Source of the DNA: Paenactinomyces guangxiensis
GTDB taxonomy: Bacteria > Bacillota > Bacilli > Thermoactinomycetales > Thermoactinomycetaceae
Assembly: GCF_016055185.1 (NCBI RefSeq)
Contig: NZ_JAECVR010000005.1
Location: 1 to 64,000, forward strand
DNA: 64,000 nt
Direction: 5' to 3'
Shown here in pieces: positions 33,517 to 41,999 of the stretch. The notes under the pieces are model-generated. The model did no database searches and was not told the DNA's origin. It saw nothing but the letters and a program-made list of their open reading frames with translations. A program made the position numbers and the translations under genes. How positions within the stretch are numbered: position 1 is the stretch's first letter; every line of letters begins with the position of its first letter.

Positions 33517-34203
33517 ATGCGACACATTTTTCTTTTCTTCTTCCTTGCTGTTCTAACCGGATGCGGAGTCAATTCCTCTTCCTTTGAGGCTCCCCCTCCA
33601 CCAATCAAAGAAGCGGAGATTCAAGTAGTCGATCCGGAAGGAAACCCTCTTCCCCGGGTGGGGTATTCGGATGATATCATAGGTTACAATCCCGGAGGGG
33701 CAAAGACGGCAATCGGCCGGTTGTCAAATGAAGACGGAATAATTTCTGCCTATGTCATGGAGGGGAAAAAAACTCTTGTAAAGATTTATAAGGATGGAGC
33801 GGAAAAGGAAGTGATCCTGACTTCGGAAGATGTAGGGAAAATCAGGAAAGTACAACTACCTGCTCCAAAACATTACGATCAACTCTCAGATTCAATCCCC
33901 AAAAATGAACAAGTGCTTATCCAAATTGTTGATGAGAAACAGAAGCCCATCCCGCACGTAACTTATCAGATTGGCATTGGTCCGAAAGTTTCTATGGGCC
34001 AATCCGACATTCCTCTGCAGGAGCAGATCCATCGCGCAGACGAGCAGGGAAAAGTAATCCAGCGAGTCAAGAAAGGACAAACAGTCAGGCTGTTATTCTT
34101 TAAGAAAGGATATGAGAAAGAAAGAGTGGATTTACATGGTATAGATGGCGGGCAAATGCGTATTATTCCCTTACAGAAGACCGATTTTAAAGCGGCAAAT
34201 TAA
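33517..34203 (+). CDS. Lipoprotein with two carboxypeptidase-regulatory-like repeats
   Basis: 228-residue lipoprotein. The signal peptide ends in the lipobox 'LTGC'. Two similar beta-sandwich units follow: 'IQVVDPEGNPLPRVGYSD' and 'IQIVDEKQKPIPHVTYQI', each followed by a segment on turning the value into an effect ('TLVKIYKDGAEKEV', 'VRLLFFKKGYEKERV'). This is the pattern of carboxypeptidase-regulatory-like (CnaB-like) domains in surface proteins. No enzyme motif is seen. AGGAGG lies 6 bases before ATG 33517. Confidence 0.75.
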   Translation: MRHIFLFFFLAVLTGCGVNSSSFEAPPPPIKEAEIQVVDPEGNPLPRVGYSDDIIGYNPGGAKTAIGRLSNEDGIISAYVMEGKKTLVKIYKDGAEKEVILTSEDVGKIRKVQLPAPKHYDQLSDSIPKNEQVLIQIVDEKQKPIPHVTYQIGIGPKVSMGQSDIPLQEQIHRADEQGKVIQRVKKGQTVRLLFFKKGYEKERVDLHGIDGGQMRIIPLQKTDFKAAN

Positions 34204-34251
34204 GGTTTTGATCGCTTTTCAGTACAAAAACCCCAGGATTCTGGACTTTAT

Positions 34252-34288
34252 TGACGGAGAGGGTGGGATCTGAAACCCGCGGCAGCCT
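34252..34288 (-). repeat. Short remnant resembling the tRNA-Ser 3' end
   Basis: CGGAGAGGGTGGGAT followed by a TGAAACCCGCGG segment closely resembles the T arm and acceptor strand of the tRNA-Ser gene at 46726, but the rest of a tRNA is missing. It could be a very decayed tRNA copy or a past attachment site. Confidence 0.4.
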
Positions 34289-34322
34289 CATTGAAAAGAT
34301 GAATGAGTAGATAAAAAGGAAA

Positions 34323-34356
34323 AGACCGGGGAATCTGAACAAAAGTTCCCTGGTCT
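34323..34356 (-). terminator. Terminator of the fru operon
   Basis: On the minus strand AGACC-GGGAA-type arms of 11 bases (one mismatch) are followed by TTTTCCTTTTT. It may also stop the lipoprotein gene from the other side. Confidence 0.7.
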
Positions 34357-34492
34357 ATGTTTATTTTGAAGTGAACACCCTGCTTAACTGCATAGGGGGG
34401 TTCCCAACTCGGCCGGCTGTAGTCAGCACGCTGACGATAGCCGCCAGGCCAGTACCGTGTGAGGACTTTTGCCATACTGGGACATGCCGTTT

Positions 34493-36337
34493 TTACTCTA
34501 CTCTTCTTTTCCAAATGCTCAGTATGATGGCTGTAACCGCAGAGCCAATCAAAATAGCGAGAACGTATAACAGCGGTCGATTGACCAGCGGAATGACAAA
34601 AATGCCGCCATGGGGTGCAGGGAGAGTAATACCGAACATCATGGCCAAAGCACCGGCTACGGCGGAACCGGCGATGCAACTGGTAAGAACCCGAACAGGG
34701 TCAGCGGCTGCAAAAGGAATGGCACCCTCAGTAATGAAGGAAGCACCCATCACATAGTTGGTTATACCTGATTTGCGTTCGGCATCAGTGAATTTGTTTT
34801 TGAAGAAAGTGGTGGCCAGAGCGATGCCGAGCGGAGGAACCATTCCGCCAGCCATGACAGCGGCGTGGGGACCCAGGTTACCTGCTTCAATGGCAGCGAT
34901 GCCAAAGGTAAATGCCGCTTTGTTAATCGGGCCGCCCATGTCGACCGCCATCATTCCGCCCAGGATTAGACCGAGAACGATCGCATTGGCACCGCTTAAA
35001 TCATTTAGCCAGGAGGTTAACGATTGATTGAGTGCGACTGCAGGCCCATTGATGACGGTGATCATGAGAACGCCGGTAATCAGGATGCCAAACAGCGGAT
35101 ACAAGAGAACCGGCTTGATTCCTTCCAACTGGTCAGGAAGAAAAGCCAAAGCTTTCTTTAAACCCACCATAATATAACCGGCCAGGAAACCGGCAATGAG
35201 TCCGCCCAGAAAACCGGCGCCTGCACTGGCTGCCAGGAAACCGCCCACGGCACCGGGAGCGAATCCGGGTCGGTCGGCAATACTGCTGGCAATAAATCCG
35301 GCCAGAATCGGAACGAGAAAATGGAAAGCACCTTCGCCGCCGCCGATTTTCATCAAGGTTTCAGCAATCGGTCCTTTGGCTTCAATCCCGCCAAAAAGAA
35401 AGGCGATCGCAATTAAAATACCACCGCCGACCACAAAGGGCAGCATATGGCTGACCCCGTTCATCAAATGCCTGTAAAAACCGGTCCTTTTTTCACTGCT
35501 GTCAACTGTCGGATTTTCTCCTTCTCCCTGGAAAACGGGGGCATCTTGTTTTAAGGCGCGTTCAATCAATTTGCCTGGTTTGCGAATCCCTTCTGAAACA
35601 GAAGCCTGGATAACATGTTTCCCTATAAAGCGGTTCATCTCCACTTGTTTATCCGCAGCGACGATAATGGCTGTAGCTTTATCAATCTCCTCTTTGGTTA
35701 AGACATTTTTCACACCGGTGGAGCCGTTGGTTTCCACTTTGATGGGGATGCCCATTTCACTTGCTTTGGCTTTTAGCGCATCAGCGGCCATATACGTGTG
35801 AGCAATCCCGGTCGGGCAGGCGGTAACGGCAAGGATAAGCCGTTCTCCCGATTCCTCGCTCTTTTCAGACTTATATTCGTTTTCATTTTCTTTGCTATTT
35901 ATGAGGGTGATCACTTCATCAGCCGTCTCCGCCTCCAACAGCTTTTGTCTGAAATCATTGTCCATGAGCAGCGTCGACAGGCGCGACAATGTTTCTAGAT
36001 GTGCATCAATCGCTCCTTCCGGGGCGGCGATCATGAAAAATAAGCGGGCGGGTTGGCCATCCAGCGATTCATAATTAATACCCCCGGCGCTTTTTCCAAA
36101 ACAAATTGCCGCTTTTTTAACCGCTTTCGTTTTGGCATGGGGAATGGCGATCCCTTCCCCGATCCCTGTACTGCCCTGAGTTTCCCGTTTTAAAATGGCT
36201 TCTTTAAATTCTTTCCGGTTGTTTAAACAGCCGGCTTCATCCAGTTTATCGATGAGTTCATCCATAACCGAATCCTTGGTTGTCGCTTGCAGGTTCATGA
36301 TTACGGTCTCTTTCCGCAAAAGCTCTGTAATTTTCAT
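34493..36337 (-). CDS. fruA: Fructose-specific PTS enzyme IIABC
   Basis: 614-residue transporter that imports fructose and phosphorylates it to fructose-1-phosphate. The IIA domain (1-145) has the phospho-His in 'GIAIPHAKT'. The IIB domain (about 165-265) has the phospho-Cys in 'AVTACPTGIAHTYMAA'. The IIC domain (about 290-610) has some nine membrane helices ('MLPFVVGGGILIAIAFLFGG', 'DMGGPINKAAFTFG'). Domain order A-B-C is that of FruA. AAGGAGG precedes ATG 36337. It lies 11 bases after fruK. Confidence 0.95.
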   Translation of the reverse strand: MKITELLRKETVIMNLQATTKDSVMDELIDKLDEAGCLNNRKEFKEAILKRETQGSTGIGEGIAIPHAKTKAVKKAAICFGKSAGGINYESLDGQPARLFFMIAAPEGAIDAHLETLSRLSTLLMDNDFRQKLLEAETADEVITLINSKENENEYKSEKSEESGERLILAVTACPTGIAHTYMAADALKAKASEMGIPIKVETNGSTGVKNVLTKEEIDKATAIIVAADKQVEMNRFIGKHVIQASVSEGIRKPGKLIERALKQDAPVFQGEGENPTVDSSEKRTGFYRHLMNGVSHMLPFVVGGGILIAIAFLFGGIEAKGPIAETLMKIGGGEGAFHFLVPILAGFIASSIADRPGFAPGAVGGFLAASAGAGFLGGLIAGFLAGYIMVGLKKALAFLPDQLEGIKPVLLYPLFGILITGVLMITVINGPAVALNQSLTSWLNDLSGANAIVLGLILGGMMAVDMGGPINKAAFTFGIAAIEAGNLGPHAAVMAGGMVPPLGIALATTFFKNKFTDAERKSGITNYVMGASFITEGAIPFAAADPVRVLTSCIAGSAVAGALAMMFGITLPAPHGGIFVIPLVNRPLLYVLAILIGSAVTAIILSIWKRRVE

Positions 36338-36348
36338 GGGGCACCTCC

Positions 36349-37266
36349 TTAAAGTTTTTGAATCTCAATCCGGGGATATAACTGTTCGATCTGCTCTTTG
36401 GTACACAGATCTTGCGAGAAGGCAGTGGCGCTTCCGGTGGCCACCCCAAATCGAAAAGCTTCCAGGAGATCTCCGGTTCGGGCATAGGTGCCGAGGAAAC
36501 CAGCGACCAGCGAATCACCCGCACCTACGGAGTTGACAACTTGTCCTTTGGGGACATTGGATAAATAGGTTCCTTCGTCGGTGATGAACAGGGCACCGTT
36601 CTCCGCCATCGAGACAATCACGTGTTGAGCTCCCATTTCGACCAGTTTGCGGCCATACGGAATGATTTCATTCACCGACTTCAGGGTAACACCAAATAGT
36701 TCCCCCAGCTCGTGATGGTTGGGCTTGATTAAAAAAGGCTTGTGCTTTATTACATTAAGAAGCGCGTTTCCGGTTGCGTCGACAACCACACGGATTTCGC
36801 GTTCGCTCCACCTTTTCGTCAACTCTTCATACAGGTTGCCGGGAAGCGAACGGGGAATGCTGCCGGCAAATACAATCATGTCCTCTCTGTCTATGGCATC
36901 AAGTTTGGATAAAAACCTCTCCAAATGCGGGTCGGTAATGACGGGGCCCATTCCGTTGATTTCAGTTTCTTCACCGGTCGGCGATTTCAGTTTGATATTA
37001 ATGCGGGAATCTTCTTCAACATCAACGAAGTCGATATTGATTCCTTCACGAATAAGTGCATCCCGGATGAAAGCACCAGTGAATCCCCCGATAAATCCCA
37101 GAGCGGTTGTTTCAACTCCTATGCGGTGTAAAATGCGGGAAACGTTGATGCCTTTTCCGCCGGGAAATTTTTGTTCCCGTCTTGTACGGTTTAATTTTTC
37201 CGGCTGAAAGTCTTCTACTTCGATGATCAAATCAACGGAAGGATTTAGCGTTACTGTATAGATCAT
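36349..37266 (-). CDS. fruK: 1-phosphofructokinase
   Basis: 305-residue PfkB-family kinase that turns fructose-1-phosphate into fructose-1,6-bisphosphate. Typical start 'MIYTVTLNPSVD', substrate glycines 'KFPGGKGINVSRIL', and the C-terminal anion hole and catalytic base in 'GAGDSLVAGFLG'. It overlaps the fruR stop by four bases (ATGA), then fruA follows. Confidence 0.95.
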   Translation of the reverse strand: MIYTVTLNPSVDLIIEVEDFQPEKLNRTRREQKFPGGKGINVSRILHRIGVETTALGFIGGFTGAFIRDALIREGINIDFVDVEEDSRINIKLKSPTGEETEINGMGPVITDPHLERFLSKLDAIDREDMIVFAGSIPRSLPGNLYEELTKRWSEREIRVVVDATGNALLNVIKHKPFLIKPNHHELGELFGVTLKSVNEIIPYGRKLVEMGAQHVIVSMAENGALFITDEGTYLSNVPKGQVVNSVGAGDSLVAGFLGTYARTGDLLEAFRFGVATGSATAFSQDLCTKEQIEQLYPRIEIQKL

Positions 37267-38018
37267 GGTTTAACTACCTCTAAAACTGATGTCTGTTTTT
37301 CATAAAACTCTCTTGTATCTTCGGGCATCTCATCTGTAAGGATGGTTGCTTCCTCAAGGTCCGCAATCTTAGCAAAAGAGATTTCCCCAAACTTGCTGTG
37401 ATCTGCCAAAACATAAGATTGGCCGGATAACTGCAATGCGGCTTGTTTTAAGAATGCTTCTTCCGGGTCAGGAGTGGTATATCCCAACTCAGCGTGAATG
37501 CCATTGACACCCAAAAAACAGTGATCAAAGCGAAAACGGCGGATATTTTCCAATGCTACATTGCCAATGATCGCCCGGGTTGAAGCTTTCATCATTCCAC
37601 CGAGCACATAGGCTTTCATATCGTTTCTAAGCAGAATTTCTAAATGATTGACTCCATTGGTGACTACAGTGACCTGTTTGCCGGTCAAATGAGGAATCAT
37701 TTCAATCGTCGTGCTGCCTGCATCGAGGTAAATGCAATCCCCTTTGCCTACCAATGAGGCGGCAAAGGCAGCGATCTGTCTCTTTTCCTGAAGGTTTTTG
37801 GCTGATTTTTCAACAATGGTCGGCTCTGTTCCTTTACCCTGTAGCAAGGCGGCTCCGCCATGTACACGCTTTAATAAATTTTGCTTTTCCAATTCAACCA
37901 GATCCCGCCGGATGGTGGATTCCGATGATTCTGTAACACTGACGAGATCCTGCAACTTTACGACTCCCTGCTGCTTTAACAGATTCAAAATCAGTTGATG
38001 TCTCTGTGGCGTAAGGAT
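37263..38018 (-). CDS. fruR: DeoR-family fructose operon repressor FruR, apparent ATC start
   Basis: 251-residue repressor. The HTH reads 'LQDLVSVTESSESTIRRDLV'. The sugar-phosphate domain has 'YLDAGSTTIEMIPHL', 'VVTNG' and 'HSKFGEISFAKI'. Family N termini read 'MLTP.RHQLIL'; here the matching codons 'LTPQRHQLIL' are present and preceded by ATC at 38018, with GAGGTG 9 bases before it. An in-frame stop lies just upstream, and the next standard start (TTG 37988) has no ribosome site and would clip the domain. So a rare ATC start, or a sequence error, is likely. The ATC start gives the same length as B. subtilis FruR. Confidence 0.85.
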   Translation of the reverse strand: MLTPQRHQLILNLLKQQGVVKLQDLVSVTESSESTIRRDLVELEKQNLLKRVHGGAALLQGKGTEPTIVEKSAKNLQEKRQIAAFAASLVGKGDCIYLDAGSTTIEMIPHLTGKQVTVVTNGVNHLEILLRNDMKAYVLGGMMKASTRAIIGNVALENIRRFRFDHCFLGVNGIHAELGYTTPDPEEAFLKQAALQLSGQSYVLADHSKFGEISFAKIADLEEATILTDEMPEDTREFYEKQTSVLEVVKP

Positions 38019-38046
38019 GGTTGGTCACCTCGCTTCGTTGTTATTA

Positions 38047-38120
38047 TCATAACGAAAACCCTTTCATAAAATCAATCATTTTCTTTTCTTTTCATCCAAT
38101 TACATTCAACTACATTCAAT
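38047..38120 (-). promoter_or_regulatory. fru promoter with cre-like site and three 10-bp repeats
   Basis: On the minus strand a TTGATT box and a TATGAT box are 18 bases apart. Between them TGAAAGGGTTTTCG (38053-38066) matches 12 of 14 positions of the CcpA cre consensus. Farther upstream three head-to-tail 10-base units (38091, 38101, 38111; ATTGAATGTA-like) are good candidates for FruR sites. Confidence 0.6.
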
Positions 38121-38270
38121 TATGTTTATTTTTAGGCAAAATAGATAAGATCTCGAAGACACTGAGGACTCCCCGGAAAAAAGCAAATGATAGTTATCCA
38201 AAACAAATCGAATGAAAAATGAATGGAAATATGTAACTCAATCCCCCGCGAACTATTATTTTAAATAGTG

Positions 38271-38299
38271 TTGATATTTTGTTATATTTCAAATATAAT
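38271..38299 (+). promoter_or_regulatory. Strong sigma-A promoter of the levanase gene
   Basis: TTGATA (38271-38276), 17 bases, TATAAT (38294-38299). This implies a leader of about 260 bases before the levanase start. Confidence 0.8.
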
Positions 38300-38400
38300 C
38301 ATATAAAATCGATAACATCTACAAACAATCAAAATCGATCAAACAGGGGTCGCAACTCTAATAGAAAAGAGGTGAACGATTCAATTCGTTTACTTTAAAT

Positions 38401-38414
38401 AGTAAGCGCTTGCA
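38401..38414 (+). promoter_or_regulatory. CcpA cre site in the levanase leader
   Basis: AGTAAGCGCTTGCA matches the ideal cre TGTAAGCGCTTACA at 12 of 14 positions. Lying about 100 bases into the transcript, it would act as a roadblock under carbon-catabolite repression. Confidence 0.7.
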
Positions 38415-38440
38415 AAAAAGTACGGTTCAGGATAGTTCCT

Positions 38441-38545
38441 GTGAGAAAGTCTGCGCGAATTTTATCCATTCTTTTCCCGGCGTTTATATTGATTCTTACC
38501 AGTCGTTCAAATCAAACCTTCATATGGTTCACCAAGAATATTTAA
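38441..38545 (+). CDS. Candidate leader peptide (34 aa)
   Basis: GTG 38441 has AGGA 8 bases upstream. The frame reads 'VRKSARILSILFPAFILILT' and ends in TAA 18 bases before the levanase start. It is basic then hydrophobic, like a short membrane or export signal. It overlaps a small CAGGA/TCCTG hairpin (38429-38442). Could be a translated leader that couples to the levanase, or chance. Confidence 0.3.
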   Translation: MRKSARILSILFPAFILILTSRSNQTFIWFTKNI

Positions 38546-38563
38546 GAAAGTGGTGTGGGGAAA

Positions 38564-41251
38564 ATGGTGAGTAAACAAAAAATGCTGGTTGCTCTGGTGC
38601 TTGCTTTAACAATAATTTTTTCTGTAAATTCAGTTGTTTTTGCTGAGGATTCAGGATATTACAATGAAGTTTACCGAAACCAATTCCATTTTTCTCCTGA
38701 AGCAAACTGGATGAATGATCCGAATGGAATGGTCTACTACGATGGTGAATACCACTTGTTCTATCAATATTACCCATATGGAAAAACCTGGGGACCTATG
38801 CACTGGGGGCATGCGGTAAGTACTGATCTCGTTCACTGGAAACATCCCCCAATCGCTTTGTCCCCTGATGAAAACGGATGGATTTTCTCAGGAAGCGCTG
38901 TGATTGACTGGAACAACACAGCAGGTTTTGGAAAAGAAGCCATGGTGGCCATTTTTACTCATGCAGATGGACCAAAGCAAGTCCAAAGCATTGCATACAG
39001 CCTTGATAAGGGAAGAACATGGAAAAAGTATGAGGGCAATCCGGTTATGCCAAACCCGCCGATTAATGATTGGCGCGATCCGAAAGTATTCTGGCATGAA
39101 GAAACAAAACAATGGGTCATGGCGCTGGCAGCAAGAAACAAAGTCATGTTTTACACTTCACATGACTTGAAAAATTGGAAACATGCAAGTGATTTCGGTC
39201 CTGACGGCGGAATTCAAGGAAACGGTATCCCTGGTTCTTACTCTTATGCTTTATCAAAGCAAAAAGGCAGTTCCTTTATCTATGAAGCTGATATCACCCT
39301 TGTTGAAAAGAACGGGCATAAAGGAGCAGGAGGACTTGTTTTCCGTTCTGATCAAGAAGTCAGAAATGCATATCTCACAACAGTCGATGCTGAAAAGAAC
39401 ACAGTCAGCTTAAGCAAAATGGCAGATGGTAAATTACATGAAATGGCTGCCTCATCTGCCAAACTGGAAGCCGGTCAAACCTACCATTTAAAAGTGGTGA
39501 CTGACTACGAAAATCTGAAAGTCTTCCTGGATGACAAATTGGTTATTCATGAAACAGACTCTTCATTCATCAACGGACAATTTGGTTTGGTGGCCCGTAA
39601 TTCTACAGCCGTTTTCCGAAATGTGAAGGTTGAAAACAGTTCAAATGGAGAGCCGAAGGAAGACGATCCAATCAGCCCGAGCGGAACCATCAAAGATTTC
39701 AGTGCGGTAGTTGGCGAATGGGTACCATCCACTTATGGAATTTATGGTGGAATTTGGGAATGTCCTTCATTAATCCAATTGCCTGTTGACGGAGATCCAA
39801 ACAAAAAGAAATGGGTGTTGCTTGTCAGTATTAATGATGGCGCAGTGGCTGGCGGATCTGGTATGCAGTATTTTGTCGGCCAATTTGACGGTAAAACCTT
39901 TAAAAGCGACAACACCCCTCAAACTGTTTTGTGGGCCGACTACGGTGCAGACTTCTATGCAGGGGTTGAATGGAGCAATCTTGAAGGTGAAAACGGAGAA
40001 AAATTCTGGCTCGGATGGATGAGCAACTGGAGTTATGCTAACAATACGCCAACAAGTCCCTGGAGAAGTTCCATGTCATTACCCAGAAAATTAGAGCTCA
40101 CTGAAACGGCAGATGGGCTGCGCTTAAAACAAACACCTGTTTCATTGAAGAAGATTAGAGATCATAAAGAAAAAATAAAGCACGAAGATGTTGTGCTTTC
40201 CAAAGACAGCAGCTTTCTGCCCAATTTAACGGGCGACACATTTGAAATCATCGCCGAATTTGATGTTTCCAAAGCAACAGCTACCGAATTCGGGGTTAAA
40301 GTCCGAAAAGGAAAACACGGGGACACGGATGAACAAACAGTCATCGGATATGACTTAGCTGAGCAAAAACTGTTTGTTGACCGTATAAATTCCGGCAACT
40401 TTAACTTTGGAAGCAATGTAAAAGGAAAACATGAAGCACCGTTACGTTCATCGCACAAAACCGTTAAAATGCACATTTTCCTGGACCGTTCCGCCGTTGA
40501 GGTATTTGGGGGTGATGGAGAAAGTGTCATTACCGATCAGATTTTCCCCCTTTCATCAAGCGACGGTCTGGAGCTTTACAGTAAAGGCGGTGAAGCAACC
40601 CTAAAATCGCTTGAAATTTATCCGCTGAAGTCGATTTGGGGCAAAAGCCCGGTCAAATCCCAACTGACTGGCTGGACAACAATCAACGGTTCCTGGGGAG
40701 ATACCATTGCCGGCAGGCAGGGGCAAAGCACTGGAGATGCATTTACCATAGCAAAGAACACTGGAAACGACTTTACCTACCAAGCCGATATCAAAGTGCT
40801 TGATACCGACTCCCATCCGGACGACCCAAACAAGGACACGGTTGATAACCCGGTTGGGGCAGGAGCACTTGTATTCCGTTCAGATGCCACTGGGAGCAAT
40901 GCCTATGTTGCAAATGTGGATGTATTAAATAATGTTGTGAAATTAATCAAGTTTGCTGATGGAAAACCAACCGAACTTGCTGTGTATAATGACAATGGAA
41001 ACTTAGACTTAAAACCCAATACGGATTATCAATTAAAGGTAGAGACAAATGGTAAAAATATAAAGGTTTATCTAAATGGTGATCTTGTCGTTCACACCAG
41101 AGATAAATCCTTCATCAGCGGACACTTTGGCTTGAATGTATGGAACTCAACGGCTGTCTTTAACAACATCCGATACACAACAAAACAGGCGGCAAACGAA
41201 AAGGACACGGCCGCTTATCCCAGGGTGATCCCGGCAGATGGGAATCGTTAG
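38564..41251 (+). CDS. sacC: Secreted GH32 levanase with an inserted and a C-terminal CBM66-like domain
   Basis: 895-residue secreted fructan hydrolase. The signal peptide (1-27) ends 'VVFAED'. The GH32 propeller has the nucleophile Asp52 in 'WMNDPNG', the 'RDP' motif at 171-173 and acid/base Glu399 in 'WECPSL', so the catalytic set is complete. Between the second and third motifs, residues about 216-392 hold an inserted lectin-like domain ('GAGGLVFRSDQEVRNAYL', 'GQFGLVARNSTAVFRNVKV'). A beta-sandwich GH32 C module follows, then a second copy of the lectin-like domain from about 703 ('GAGALVFRSDATGSNAYV', 'GHFGLNVWNSTAVFNNI'), as in the CBM66 levan-binding domain of B. subtilis SacC. That enzyme lacks the internal copy. 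The freed fructose would be taken up by the divergent fru operon. Confidence 0.92.
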   Translation: MVSKQKMLVALVLALTIIFSVNSVVFAEDSGYYNEVYRNQFHFSPEANWMNDPNGMVYYDGEYHLFYQYYPYGKTWGPMHWGHAVSTDLVHWKHPPIALSPDENGWIFSGSAVIDWNNTAGFGKEAMVAIFTHADGPKQVQSIAYSLDKGRTWKKYEGNPVMPNPPINDWRDPKVFWHEETKQWVMALAARNKVMFYTSHDLKNWKHASDFGPDGGIQGNGIPGSYSYALSKQKGSSFIYEADITLVEKNGHKGAGGLVFRSDQEVRNAYLTTVDAEKNTVSLSKMADGKLHEMAASSAKLEAGQTYHLKVVTDYENLKVFLDDKLVIHETDSSFINGQFGLVARNSTAVFRNVKVENSSNGEPKEDDPISPSGTIKDFSAVVGEWVPSTYGIYGGIWECPSLIQLPVDGDPNKKKWVLLVSINDGAVAGGSGMQYFVGQFDGKTFKSDNTPQTVLWADYGADFYAGVEWSNLEGENGEKFWLGWMSNWSYANNTPTSPWRSSMSLPRKLELTETADGLRLKQTPVSLKKIRDHKEKIKHEDVVLSKDSSFLPNLTGDTFEIIAEFDVSKATATEFGVKVRKGKHGDTDEQTVIGYDLAEQKLFVDRINSGNFNFGSNVKGKHEAPLRSSHKTVKMHIFLDRSAVEVFGGDGESVITDQIFPLSSSDGLELYSKGGEATLKSLEIYPLKSIWGKSPVKSQLTGWTTINGSWGDTIAGRQGQSTGDAFTIAKNTGNDFTYQADIKVLDTDSHPDDPNKDTVDNPVGAGALVFRSDATGSNAYVANVDVLNNVVKLIKFADGKPTELAVYNDNGNLDLKPNTDYQLKVETNGKNIKVYLNGDLVVHTRDKSFISGHFGLNVWNSTAVFNNIRYTTKQAANEKDTAAYPRVIPADGNR

Positions 41252-41345
41252 CAGCCGCTTAGGTGCGGTCGAACGAGGCGAAAGGTACCTTTTAAACGAC
41301 AAAAAGCCTAAACACGCTGGCAAAGGCGGCCATCCTCAGTTGATG
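41252..41345 (+). other. Structured-looking intergenic RNA candidate
   Basis: Between the levanase stop and the terminator lies GC-richer sequence with short inverted pairs (GGTACC palindrome, GGCGGCCATCC...GATGG). The order CGAAAGG then GCCTAAAC recalls the tetraloop and receptor of c-di-GMP-I riboswitches, but the rest of that consensus does not fit. It could be a 3' UTR. Confidence 0.2.
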
Positions 41346-41367
41346 GGTGAATGATTTAAATTTTTTA

Positions 41368-41406
41368 GAGGGCTTGGTTGGGGTTTCCTGCCGCCCTCGC
41401 TTTTTT
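41368..41406 (+). terminator. Rho-independent terminator
   Basis: GAGGGC pairs with GCCCTC around a 19-base loop, followed by GC and six Ts. It ends the levanase transcript and separates it from the gene at 41478. Confidence 0.8.
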
Positions 41407-41477
41407 GTTCTACTTACAGGAATTGTTTCTCTAACTGTTGAAGATAACTTAGTATCTGTTTGCAGAGGGGGTATTTA

Positions 41478-41999
41478 ATGAAAAAATTAATGAAAAACCG
41501 TCTTACTCCTATAGAGGGTTTTTTACGTGGTCTGAAACCTGCTTGTCTAAGCAAAATGACCGATGAACTATCTGTCTATCCTTATCAACCTATGAGCGAT
41601 GGATGGTACATGTTCTTTCGCTCCCATCAACAGAAAAAAGCCTTCTGTGACCGTTTATACCAAATAAAGACAGCAGAGGACCTTCACCGTTTAAAAGGAG
41701 AAGCGCTGGGATATCCCCCCAAAGCCATTGAATACTATTGTTACAAAAACTCCCCTCAGACAAGGGTGAGTCTACATTATTTCAACGGTATTGACTGTGT
41801 CAGCCATGTGGAGGACATAGAGGAAAATGTTTTTTGGCTTTGGAATACATACAAATATGACCAGTTGCTTTTGGTAAAGATCATACAACACGAAGAGCCT
41901 CAATACCTGCCGCCTGTTCCTTATAAGGATATGGAACAGCTTCAAAAGGTATCAAGGCTCGCAGAAAGTTTATTAAGCACCAAAGTTATTTCATCTTAG
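41478..41999 (+). CDS. Hypothetical protein (173 aa)
   Basis: ATG 41478 follows GAGGGGG at 6 bases. Soluble protein with no signal or membrane segment, rich in aromatic residues ('YPYQPMSDGWYMFFRSHQQK', 'VFWLWNTYKYDQLLLVKI') and four cysteines. I do not recognise a family. It ends converging on, and overlapping by 14 bases, the small zinc-ribbon gene on the other strand. Confidence 0.7.
   Translation: MKKLMKNRLTPIEGFLRGLKPACLSKMTDELSVYPYQPMSDGWYMFFRSHQQKKAFCDRLYQIKTAEDLHRLKGEALGYPPKAIEYYCYKNSPQTRVSLHYFNGIDCVSHVEDIEENVFWLWNTYKYDQLLLVKIIQHEEPQYLPPVPYKDMEQLQKVSRLAESLLSTKVISS

Noticed and set aside
41252-41345. c-di-GMP-I riboswitch
   Set aside because: Two short motifs match but the P1 and second-helix consensus do not, and spacing is wrong.
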